From positions 7,584 to 16,899 of the forward strand of contig DJUJ01000181.1 of the NCBI GenBank assembly GCA_002438345.1: DNA of 9,316 bases. The letters run 5' to 3'. This document shows, piece after piece, positions 1 through 5,209 of the stretch (positions are counted from its first letter, which is position 1; each line of letters begins with the position of its first letter). The translations under genes and the position numbers were made by a program. Under the pieces are notes generated by a model that did not search any database, was not told where the DNA came from, and worked only from the letters and a program-made list of their open reading frames with translations. Origin of the DNA: Paenibacillus sp. UBA6285. GTDB lineage: Bacteria > Bacillota > Bacilli > Paenibacillales > Paenibacillaceae.

Positions 1-172
1 TCGTAATGGGGCCGTTCACTTTTCTGCCGCTAATATGTCCATTAACAATCTCAACGATAGAGTTATCCGGCTTCGTCACATCGTGCAACACAACCTCGCA
101 ATTCTTACCCAAGATTTCACCAATAAAGTGAACAATCGGGATATACTTCGTGAGTCTTTCTAAATCTTCCAT
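1..172 (-). CDS. YheO-like PAS-domain transcriptional regulator, N-terminal part (3' end outside window)
   Basis: Read leftward from an ATG at 172, with a good AAGGAG ribosome binding site (plus 181-187) upstream; 57 codons are visible before the window edge. The translation begins MEDLERLTKYIPIVHFIGEI and continues with a CEVVLHDVTKPDNSIVEIVN stretch and then GHISGR. This is the N-terminal pattern of the YheO-like PAS domain (PAS_6), which is normally followed by a C-terminal helix-turn-helix in a protein of roughly 200-240 residues; the helix-turn-helix would lie outside the window. Family members are cytoplasmic DNA-binding regulators. DauR of Pseudomonas, a relative, controls D-arginine catabolism. 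The gene is divergent from ridA and its promoter overlaps a palindrome, so it probably regulates itself and the ridA operon (inference). The family call is strong; the ligand is unknown. Confidence 0.85.
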   Translation of the reverse strand, partial: MEDLERLTKYIPIVHFIGEILGKNCEVVLHDVTKPDNSIVEIVNGHISGRKVNGPIT

Positions 173-209
173 TTATACCACTCCTTTAGCTCCCGTTTCT
201 CATATTCCG

Positions 210-238
210 AGTCTAACAATAAAGAATTATTATTTCAA
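210..238 (-). promoter_or_regulatory. Predicted sigma-A promoter of the PAS regulator gene
   Basis: On the minus strand, TTGAAA (plus 233-238) and TAGACT (plus 210-215) are separated by 17 bases, matching 5/6 and 4/6 of the sigma-A consensus. The -35 box sits in the middle of the 22-bp palindrome at 225-246, so a protein bound there would block this promoter. This is a pattern match only. Confidence 0.55.
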
Positions 239-246
239 TAATAATT
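225..246. promoter_or_regulatory. 22-bp palindrome, candidate operator
   Basis: A perfect inverted repeat with 10-bp arms, AATTATTATT and AATAATAATT, around a 2-base TC centre. It covers the -35 box of the leftward regulator promoter and lies about 14 bases upstream of the predicted -35 of ridA. AT-rich DNA gives palindromes easily, but 10 perfect base pairs per arm placed over a -35 is suggestive of an operator. The likely binder is the adjacent PAS regulator (inference). Confidence 0.5.
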
Positions 247-259
247 TCTCGAAAAAGTA

Positions 260-288
260 TTGTAATTATGAGAAACATGTATTAAAAT
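260..288 (+). promoter_or_regulatory. Predicted sigma-A promoter of the ridA operon
   Basis: TTGTAA at 260-265 and TAAAAT at 283-288 are separated by 17 bases, matching 4/6 and 5/6 of consensus. The start of transcription would fall near 295, leaving a leader of about 55 bases that contains the 308-324 palindrome and the ridA ribosome binding site. Confidence 0.55.
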
Positions 289-307
289 AAAATCATCGTA
301 ATAATAA

Positions 308-324
308 ATTATCATTATGATAAT
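308..324. promoter_or_regulatory. 17-bp palindrome in the ridA leader, candidate operator
   Basis: A perfect inverted repeat, ATTATCAT and ATGATAAT, around a single T. It lies just downstream of the predicted ridA transcription start and upstream of the AGGAGG at 336-341, a position typical of a repressor or roadblock operator. The half-sites resemble Fur-box words, but their orientation is opposite to the usual TGATAAT-n-ATTATCA arrangement, so I do not call it a Fur box. Confidence 0.45.
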
Positions 325-348
325 ATTTCATATTTAGGAGGACATCAC

Positions 349-729
349 ATGCATACAACAATTTCAACCCAGAATGCTCCAGGAGCCATCGGACCTTATT
401 CTCAGGCTGCCAAAATCGGAAACCTTATTTTCGTATCCGGCCAACTTCCGATCAATCCTCAAACTGGTGAAATGCCTGAATCCGTCGAAGAGCAAGCAAA
501 ACAATCGCTCGAGAATGTAAAAGCGATTTTAGAGGCTGCTGACAGCAATTTGAAGAACGTTGTGAAGGCGATTATCTTTTTGAAAGATATGAATACGTTC
601 GCAAAGGTAAATGAAGTTTACTCTTCGTATTTTGATGGCAACTATCCAGCACGAAGCACCATTGAAGTCGCACGGCTGCCAAAGGATGCATTGGTAGAAA
701 TTGAAGTAACAGCTTTTATTGAAGAATAA
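349..729 (+). CDS. ridA: RidA family 2-iminobutanoate/2-iminopropanoate deaminase
   Basis: A 126-residue protein, the normal length of the family. RidA hydrolyses reactive enamine/imine intermediates, made by PLP enzymes or amino-acid oxidases, to 2-oxo acids plus ammonia in the cytosol, as a trimer. Visible hallmarks are GPYSQA (Tyr17), FVSGQLP (residues 28-34), NYPARST with the substrate-binding Arg102 (equivalent to Arg105 in TdcF/RidA proteins), and the C-terminal VEIEVTAF with Glu119. All residues expected of the deaminating RidA subgroup appear present. The start is set by AGGAGG at 336-341, 7 bases before ATG. It is first in an operon, 27 bases ahead of the permease gene. Association with a YheO-like regulator suggests a pathway role rather than only housekeeping (inference). 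Confidence 0.93.
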   Translation: MHTTISTQNAPGAIGPYSQAAKIGNLIFVSGQLPINPQTGEMPESVEEQAKQSLENVKAILEAADSNLKNVVKAIIFLKDMNTFAKVNEVYSSYFDGNYPARSTIEVARLPKDALVEIEVTAFIEE

Positions 730-756
730 TAAGTTGGGGAAGGGAATGAGTAGAAA

Positions 757-2040
757 ATGAATTCGAAAAGTGTAGGGGCAAAAAAATGGTTGACGCTTGC
801 CGTACTCATTCTGGGCGGGGGGACTATTTTTAAATTACCATACTTAAAAGACGCGTTTTATATTCCGATGATGGAATATTTCCATCTGACACATACGCAA
901 ATCGGTCTCACGATGTCCGTCTATGCCATTGTTCAAACCTTTGGTTACATCACATCGATGTACATCACAGATCGGTTTTCCAAGAAAAAGCTGCTCCCAA
1001 TCGCCTTGGGTGGAGTAGGGCTACTCGGATTTTACATGACAACGTTTCCAGGATATTATGAAATTTTGATATTATGGGCGCTTTTCGCTTTGTTTGCTGA
1101 ACTCGCTTTCTGGCCCGTTCTGATCAAAACGGTAAGATTGCTCGGGGACAGCAATGAGCAGGGCAGAATGTTCGGCTTCCTGGAAGCAGGAAGAGGGATC
1201 GTAGATACGATTGTAGCGTTTACTGCGCTTGGTATTTTCCAATGGATGGGGGCAAATGCTGCGGGCTTAAAAGGTGCCATCATTTTCTTCTCTATTACGA
1301 CGATTGTAACCGCTATCATTTCGTACTTCCTTCTTGAAGACGACGTCATTAATGATACAGACGAGCATGGTAACAAAATCAATCGAAGCAAGCTGGCGTT
1401 TGATGGAGCCCTAAAAGCCCTCAAAATGCCTGAAATATGGGTAGTCTCATTTACGATCTTCTCCGTATACTCCATTTATATCGGATTAACGTATTTCATT
1501 CCGTTCCTGAAAGAGATTTACGGAATGCCTGTTGCGCTGGTCGGGGCGTACGGGATTATCAACCAATACTGCTTGAAGATGGTCGGCGGACCTATTGGCG
1601 GTTTCCTTGCTGATAAAACCTTCAAATCTCCGTCCAAATATTTGAGAATAACTTTTTGGTTAGCTATTATCGGCATGATTATCTTTATCTTGCTTCCGCA
1701 TGAAACGATGAATATCTATGTAGGTATGGTGTTTACACTCGGTTATGGCGCGATTATTTTCTCACAAAGAGCCGTGTTCTTCGCTCCGATAGAAGAGGTT
1801 GGCATCCCTCGCGAAATTAGCGGTGCGGCGGTATCCATTGCTTGTATGATTGGTTATCTTCCATCCATGTTCGCTTTTACGCTGTATGGAAGTATGCTGG
1901 ATCGCACACCGGGGATTAATGGATACAAACATGTGTTTATGACCATGATTGGGTTTGCGGTGTTAGGTTTAATCATCAGCAGTTACTTAGTAAGAATCGT
2001 TAAGAAGAAAAAAGCGCAAGAACAAGCTCAAGTTCAGTAG
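757..2040 (+). CDS. MFS transporter (YihN/YqcE-like), 12 transmembrane segments
   Basis: A 427-residue integral membrane permease. About twelve hydrophobic segments are visible, roughly at residues 11-30, 49-70, 79-95, 100-126, 148-166, 171-193, 227-251, 262-285, 297-313, 318-345, 353-381 and 391-412. A charged cytoplasmic loop (194-225) separates the two six-helix halves. The TM2-TM3 loop carries an MFS motif A variant (ITDRFSKKK, 70-78), and the second half has GGPIGGFLADK (277-287). The EQGRMFGFLEAGRGIVD stretch (134-150) is typical of the YihN/YqcE-like branch of organic-anion and sugar-related MFS permeases. The substrate cannot be read. The ribosome binding site (GGGGAAGGGA, about 737-745) is weak and rather far from the ATG, but the ATG at 745 runs into a stop after four codons. 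The gene sits between ridA and an isomerase in one operon, so it probably imports the isomerase substrate. Confidence 0.88.
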   Translation: MNSKSVGAKKWLTLAVLILGGGTIFKLPYLKDAFYIPMMEYFHLTHTQIGLTMSVYAIVQTFGYITSMYITDRFSKKKLLPIALGGVGLLGFYMTTFPGYYEILILWALFALFAELAFWPVLIKTVRLLGDSNEQGRMFGFLEAGRGIVDTIVAFTALGIFQWMGANAAGLKGAIIFFSITTIVTAIISYFLLEDDVINDTDEHGNKINRSKLAFDGALKALKMPEIWVVSFTIFSVYSIYIGLTYFIPFLKEIYGMPVALVGAYGIINQYCLKMVGGPIGGFLADKTFKSPSKYLRITFWLAIIGMIIFILLPHETMNIYVGMVFTLGYGAIIFSQRAVFFAPIEEVGIPREISGAAVSIACMIGYLPSMFAFTLYGSMLDRTPGINGYKHVFMTMIGFAVLGLIISSYLVRIVKKKKAQEQAQVQ

Positions 2041-2081
2041 TTAATCATGATAAAAAAACAGAATGTATGGAGGAGAGACAT

Positions 2082-3032
2082 ATGAAAATCGGTTTGGAAA
2101 CAGAAAGCTATCACTTGCAGTTTATTACAGGCAGAATGGATATTTTTAAATTTATTCAAAAGACCGCAGAGCTCGGGCTAGACGGGGTTATGATCAATAT
2201 CGTGAAATGGCCGGGACTGCCTGGATGGGGAACACTCGAATCGTTCGAGCCTGAATACCTGAAAAGAGTGAAGGCTGAAATCCAGAAATACGGATTTTTC
2301 GCTGAGATCGATACGAATGGTACGGACCCGGATCACTTGTCGCAAGTGATTGAAGTTGCTCATCAAATCGGAGCGGATGTCATCCGGACATACACTTGTA
2401 TGGGCGAATACGACGCTGCACGGATGGCTGAAGCACCTACAAACATTAAGAAAATTGTTCCTTTGCTGCAACAATACAGAATTAAGCTTGCCGTAGAAAA
2501 CCATGAGGAAGAGCTAGCGGATGAGGTTATCCAAATCATTGAGGAAGTGAACAGTCCTTGGGTTGGCGCTCATTGCGATCTCGGTAATGGCATGATGGCG
2601 TGGGAGGATCCGGTTGATGCTGTGACCAAGTTGGCACCGTACGCATTCACCACCCATTTTAAAGACCATATCATCGTTCATGACGGAGAAGACTATAGAG
2701 TATGCGGTGTTCCTGCGGGAACGGGCAACATCGATTTGGATCAACTGTTCAAAATCTTTGTGGAGAAATCTACGTTGACTCGAATCAACGTAGAAATGTG
2801 TTTCCCATACGCTATCCATTTCAAAAGAGAGCCGGGCGCTGGCGGAGTGTCCAAAGTCGGTGAAGGAGCATTTAAAGTCGAGGAGCCACCTTATGACTTG
2901 TCCGTGATTAAGCCGCTAGATTATTATTACCCGCCGCAAGAGCTAATGGAGCAAATGATTGAAGATCAAGCAAGAGGCGTGGAGCAATCCGTCAAACATG
3001 CGCTGGCTTTGAGAGATAAGTATTGCCGGTAG
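2082..3032 (+). CDS. Sugar phosphate isomerase/epimerase family protein (xylose-isomerase-like TIM barrel)
   Basis: 316 residues from the ATG at 2082. A GGAGGAG ribosome binding site (2069-2075) lies 6 bases upstream. An in-frame ATG at 2067 overlaps that site and is therefore rejected. The fold is an AP-endonuclease-2/xylose-isomerase-like barrel. The four expected divalent-metal ligands stand in the usual order: Glu139 in AVENHEE, Asp166 in HCDLGN, His192 in THFKDH and Glu238 in NVEMCF. Residues 35-50 and 73-82 (AEIDTNGTDP) form early barrel strands. A longer than usual C-terminal part (about 240-316) includes a GAGG loop and a YYYPP segment. Relatives interconvert keto sugars, keto-sugar phosphates or hydroxypyruvate, and some act on inosose. 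The exact reaction is unknown. Last gene of the ridA operon, 41 bases after the permease, before a terminator. Confidence 0.85.
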   Translation: MKIGLETESYHLQFITGRMDIFKFIQKTAELGLDGVMINIVKWPGLPGWGTLESFEPEYLKRVKAEIQKYGFFAEIDTNGTDPDHLSQVIEVAHQIGADVIRTYTCMGEYDAARMAEAPTNIKKIVPLLQQYRIKLAVENHEEELADEVIQIIEEVNSPWVGAHCDLGNGMMAWEDPVDAVTKLAPYAFTTHFKDHIIVHDGEDYRVCGVPAGTGNIDLDQLFKIFVEKSTLTRINVEMCFPYAIHFKREPGAGGVSKVGEGAFKVEEPPYDLSVIKPLDYYYPPQELMEQMIEDQARGVEQSVKHALALRDKYCR

Positions 3033-3083
3033 ACGCTGGCTAAAGATTCGTGAAAGTTGCAGTAACCGTATAAAGGCTTTAGG

Positions 3084-3121
3084 AGAGAGGGACGTTGCTC
3101 TATGCGTCGTCCCTCTCTTTT
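3084..3121 (+). terminator. Intrinsic terminator of the ridA-permease-isomerase operon
   Basis: An 11-bp perfect stem, AGAGAGGGACG (3084-3094) with CGTCCCTCTCT (3108-3118), around a 13-base loop. The last T of the arm and the next three bases give TTTT (3118-3121). It lies 51 bases after the isomerase stop. The T run is short because the group II intron 5' end begins directly at 3122, so the original tract may have been interrupted there. Confidence 0.85.
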
Positions 3122-3260
3122 GTGTGCGCCCAGCATGAGCGCTATCTCGAATAGGTGAAGTGAACTTCATCTCTGGCACAAGAGGAAAGTACAAATCACG
3201 TAGGCCACCACGGGGGAATTTAAAACATTCCCAATGTCTGGAATACGGAAGACGTGTACG
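3122..3260 (+). mobile_element. Group II intron, 5' fragment (domain I start), truncated
   Basis: The stretch begins GTGTGCGCCCAGCATGAGCG, matching the GUGYG-type 5' end of bacterial group II introns (compare the GUGUGCCCGGCAUGGGUG start of the Oceanobacillus intron). Domain-I-like structure follows: a TGAAGT/ACTTCA stem (from about 3157), the intron-like CTGGCACAAGAGGAAAGTAC, a GGCCACCACGGGGG block, and a GGGAAT/ATTCCC hairpin near 3214-3233. No reverse transcriptase reading frame, no domain V hairpin and no 3' end are visible afterwards, so it is a dead 5' remnant. Its right edge near 3260 is a guess. Placement just after a terminator hairpin plus T run is the known target preference of group IIC introns; the class itself is not fixed by what I can see. 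Confidence 0.68.
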
Positions 3261-3462
3261 CTTCGAAGTTTTTAAGCTAAGCTTTGACAAGGTGCAAGAG
3301 GTATCTTATTGTTGTTAACAATAATGATGAGTTCTTTCTGTGGATGGTATTGTTGCTGTAATTGTCAATACAGACAGCGCGGTGAACCGTATAGTTGAAT
3401 AACTGATATGCAGTATGTCAAAATATATTGTTGGCTTTCGCTGAGAGGAGTACATAACAATT
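3261..3462. other. Unassigned spacer between intron remnant and pantothenate kinase relic
   Basis: No supported gene. It holds a perfect 11-bp palindrome (AAGCT-A-AGCTT, 3274-3284) and a short open stretch near 3334-3402 reading VLSVDGIVAVIVNTDSAVNR before a stop, with stops directly upstream; I do not recognise it. GAGAGGAG near 3443-3450 looks like the old ribosome binding site of the following pseudogene. Confidence 0.4.
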
Positions 3463-3863
3463 ATGAATATTGGTATTGATGTCGGTGGTACGTTAATCAA
3501 AGTTGTGAGTATGTAGAATGATTCTTTGAGTTTTAGTAAATTTCCTGTTACGCAAATAGAAGACGTCGCTTAAAAAGATTAATAAGCTTGAGGGTGCAAA
3601 GATATGTATTACCGGTGGAAAGGCAGCATTATTTGAATCATTCATGATACGAAAACCTTTACGTATTGTTGAGTTTGAGGCAACGTGTCGTGGAGTACAG
3701 TATCTACTTAATAAATTCGATCCAAAGCAGCAAGAATATGTAATCACCAATGTTGGTACGGGTACTTCGCTTCACCATGTTGGCAAAAGCAAGCACGAAC
3801 GTATCGGTGGATCCGGGGTGGGAGGCGGGACGTTGTTGGGGTTAGCTCACTTGCTAAGGGTGC
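3463..3863 (+). pseudogene. coaW: Broken type II pantothenate kinase (CoaW-like)
   Basis: The ATG at 3463 opens MNIGIDVGGTLIKVVSM, the ATP-binding start typical of type II pantothenate kinases (ASKHA fold), the enzyme that phosphorylates pantothenate in the first step of CoA synthesis. An in-frame TAG stands at 3514-3516, after only 17 codons. Similarity goes on in the same frame (NDSLSFSKFPVTQIEDVA), then moves to another frame near 3572. There it reads ICITGGKAALFE, IVEFEATCRGVQYLL, VITNVGTGTSLHHVGK and GGSGVGGGTLLGLAHLL, matching in order the middle of the Staphylococcus-type enzyme. After GLAHLL (about 3863) similarity ends, so the C-terminal half (over 100 residues) is missing. One stop, one frameshift and a 3' truncation make this a relic. 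The open frame at 3644-4024 is a chimera of this relic and the unrelated tail. Confidence 0.88.
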
Positions 3864-4024
3864 TGGGAAACGGAGGGTTTTATTTTTATTGGAGGTTAAT
3901 AGACATTTCAGAAAAACTGCGGACATTACTAATAGGATTAACCCAGTCGCGGTTGAGTAATGAGAATGTGCTTCGATTACTGGACCCTAAGGATTCCGAG
4001 GTGTTGAAGTCCTTTTTTTCGTGA
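3864..4024 (+). other. Foreign tail fused in frame to the coaW relic; probable remnant of a mobile or repeated element
   Basis: The kinase reading frame stays open after the homology ends and gives SEKLRTLLIGLTQSRLSNEN and then VLRLLDPKDSEVLKSFFS before TGA at 4022. This does not fit any kinase C-terminus. Another frame reads NRHFRKTADITNRINPVAVE before a TAA near 3958. I do not recognise either peptide. The terminator at 3989-4019 lies inside the open frame, which argues against it being a real coding end. Most likely this is the left part of the element whose palindromes follow at 4037-4170 (inference). Confidence 0.4.
3989..4019 (+). terminator. Probable intrinsic terminator
   Basis: A stem of AAGGATTCC (3989-3997) with GAAGTCCTT (4006-4014), which has one G-U pair and one mismatch, around an 8-base loop. 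The T run extends over 4013-4019 (seven T). It would end transcription coming from the coaW relic or from the element to which the tail belongs. Confidence 0.65.
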
Positions 4025-4036
4025 TCGCTACGCGGT

Positions 4037-4170
4037 TTCAATCCAGAAATTTAGAGACCACAGCGATTGAAGGAACGGTCCGTTCTCGGAGCGACCGCTC
4101 ACATCATCTATTTTCCTCCTACAGAACAAGGGTGTCCCTAGCCATTTGATCAATGACTTTTGGGACACCC
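4037..4170. repeat. Cluster of four palindromes, possible mobile-element end or structured RNA
   Basis: Four inverted repeats follow one another: TTCAATC/GATTGAA (4037-4043 and 4065-4071), GAACGG-T-CCGTTC (4073-4085), GAGCG-AC-CGCTC (4089-4100), and GGGTGTCCC/GGGACACCC (4130-4138 and 4162-4170). The last encloses a smaller CATT/AATG pair around TGATC. No coding frame crosses it. No T run follows the last hairpin on either strand, so it is not a standard terminator. An AGGAGG lies on the minus strand near 4115-4120, but the ATG after it is followed at once by a stop. The layout recalls insertion-sequence termini or a REP-like/miniature element; identity unproven. Confidence 0.55.
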
Positions 4171-4240
4171 CCTAATCCGTGTTACTACAAAAGCGAAGAG
4201 TATTCCAGTGGTTGAAACACCCTGTCGACATGAAACGTGT

Positions 4241-4999
4241 TTATAGCGTCAAACCACCGTCTACGACAATGATTGAACCTGTCATATAGCTGGATTTGTT
4301 GGAAGCCAAGAAGGCCACCATCTCTGCTATTTCTGAGGGATCAGAAAACCGATTCATTCGCATGTTCGGGATCTCCTCCGGCACGTAGCCGGTCTCCTGT
4401 ATCATCAAAGGAACAGATTGCGTCAATGCCGTATCGACGCCACCTGGACAAATTGCATTGACGCGTATACCTTTCCTCACGTATTCCAAAGCCGCCCCCT
4501 TCGTCAATCCTATCACAGCATGTTTGCTCGCTGAGTATGCTGCTAGGCTATGTTCGGCGCGAATGCCTGCCGTAGAAGAGGTATTTATAATCGAACCGTA
4601 TCCTTGCTTCTCCATAACTTTGAGAACATGTTTCAAGCCGAGAAAAACACCCTTTACGTTGACGCTCATGATACGGTCGTATTCGACTTCGCTGATATCA
4701 GACAGCATTGAAAACTTTTGTAGAATACCGGCGTTGTTGACAAATGCGTCAATGCGTCCGTATGTTTCGACGGCGAGATGAACATACCGTTCCACGTCTT
4801 CGTTCTTCGACACATCGGCTTGCACGAAAATGCCTTCGCCACCATGTTTCAGTATTAGTGCAAGCGTTTCTTCCCCAGTTGTTTGATTGAAATCGACCAC
4901 AACCACTTTCGCTCCGTTTTGCGCTAGCTTTATACAACTTGCGCGTCCAATTCCGCTACCGGCTCCGGTAACCACTACGATTAGGTTTTCATTTTGCAT
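4241..4999 (-). CDS. Short-chain dehydrogenase/reductase (SDR family, classical)
   Basis: 252 residues from the ATG at 4999, the classical SDR length. The frame stays open upstream to 5101, but CGGAGG (about plus 5008-5013) sits 9 bases before the ATG at 4999, and the upstream extension is decayed transporter DNA, so the long start is rejected. Motifs: TGAGSGIG (11-18) for the dinucleotide, Asp36 at the end of the second strand (points to NAD(H) over NADP(H)), NNAG (88-91), Asn114, catalytic Ser142, Tyr155 and Lys159 (YSASK), PGGVDT (185-190), and a C-terminal MTGSIIVVDGG (239-249). It is a soluble cytoplasmic oxidoreductase of an alcohol or sugar/polyol type, related to 3-oxoacyl-ACP reductase, glucose dehydrogenase and 2,3-butanediol-type enzymes; the substrate is unknown. 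Same strand as and downstream of the GH3 gene, perhaps acting on the released sugar or aglycone. Confidence 0.88.
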   Translation of the reverse strand: MQNENLIVVVTGAGSGIGRASCIKLAQNGAKVVVVDFNQTTGEETLALILKHGGEGIFVQADVSKNEDVERYVHLAVETYGRIDAFVNNAGILQKFSMLSDISEVEYDRIMSVNVKGVFLGLKHVLKVMEKQGYGSIINTSSTAGIRAEHSLAAYSASKHAVIGLTKGAALEYVRKGIRVNAICPGGVDTALTQSVPLMIQETGYVPEEIPNMRMNRFSDPSEIAEMVAFLASNKSSYMTGSIIVVDGGLTL

Positions 5000-5038
5000 C
5001 GTTTCATTCCTCCGCTTCATATCATTAATAATTGTACC

Positions 5039-5055
5039 AACATGTTGAGCATGTT
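5039..5055. promoter_or_regulatory. Small inverted repeat upstream of the SDR gene
   Basis: AACATG and CATGTT arms of 6 bp with a 5-base centre, 40-56 bases upstream of the SDR start. It could be an operator for a separate SDR promoter, but no convincing -35/-10 pair was found near it. Confidence 0.25.
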
Positions 5056-5093
5056 TTCTCATCGATCCACCTTGTGATCGTGAAAGATGTACA

Positions 5094-5207
5094 TTACGCA
5101 TTAAGCATGAATATAACGATCATGATCCAATATTTATTGCGAAACAACGCCTTGACTCTTCTTTTAAGGGGAATGTCCTCCTGTACGACAGAAGGTTTGC
5201 CCCCATC
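5094..5207 (-). pseudogene. Relic of a GPH-family (glycoside-pentoside-hexuronide) sugar transporter
   Basis: On the minus strand, 37 codons directly after the GH3 stop read DGGKPSVVQEDIPLKRRVKA and then LFRNKYWIMIVIFMLNA, ending in TAA at 5096-5094. The pattern of a charged loop, then (K/R)xLFxNKYW, then a hydrophobic helix, is the central loop and start of TM7 in GPH/melibiose-carrier permeases (normally about 450-500 residues). No start codon or ribosome binding site fits it, and nothing else of the gene remains. GPH permeases commonly sit beside glycosidases, which supports the reading. I infer that two internal deletions removed the rest and left the SDR gene behind the GH3 gene. Confidence 0.65.
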
Positions 5208-5209
5208 AT

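Noticed and set aside
308..324. Fur box
   Set aside because: The half-site words are Fur-like but face the wrong way and the spacing does not fit the 7-1-7 arrangement.
2067..2081. Five-codon longer start (MEERH) for the TIM-barrel isomerase
   Set aside because: The ATG at 2067 overlaps the GGAGGAG that clearly serves the ATG at 2082.
3644..4024. 126-codon open frame as an intact gene
   Set aside because: Its first part is the middle of a pantothenate kinase without its N-terminal ATP-binding start in frame, and the rest is unrelated sequence containing a terminator.
4130..4170. Ordinary rho-independent terminator
   Set aside because: The 9-bp stem is strong, but the loop is 23 bases and neither strand has a T run after it.
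5000..5101. 34-codon N-terminal extension of the SDR protein
   Set aside because: A good ribosome binding site and the normal SDR length place the start at 4999; the extension precedes the Rossmann strand and lies next to transporter relic DNA.
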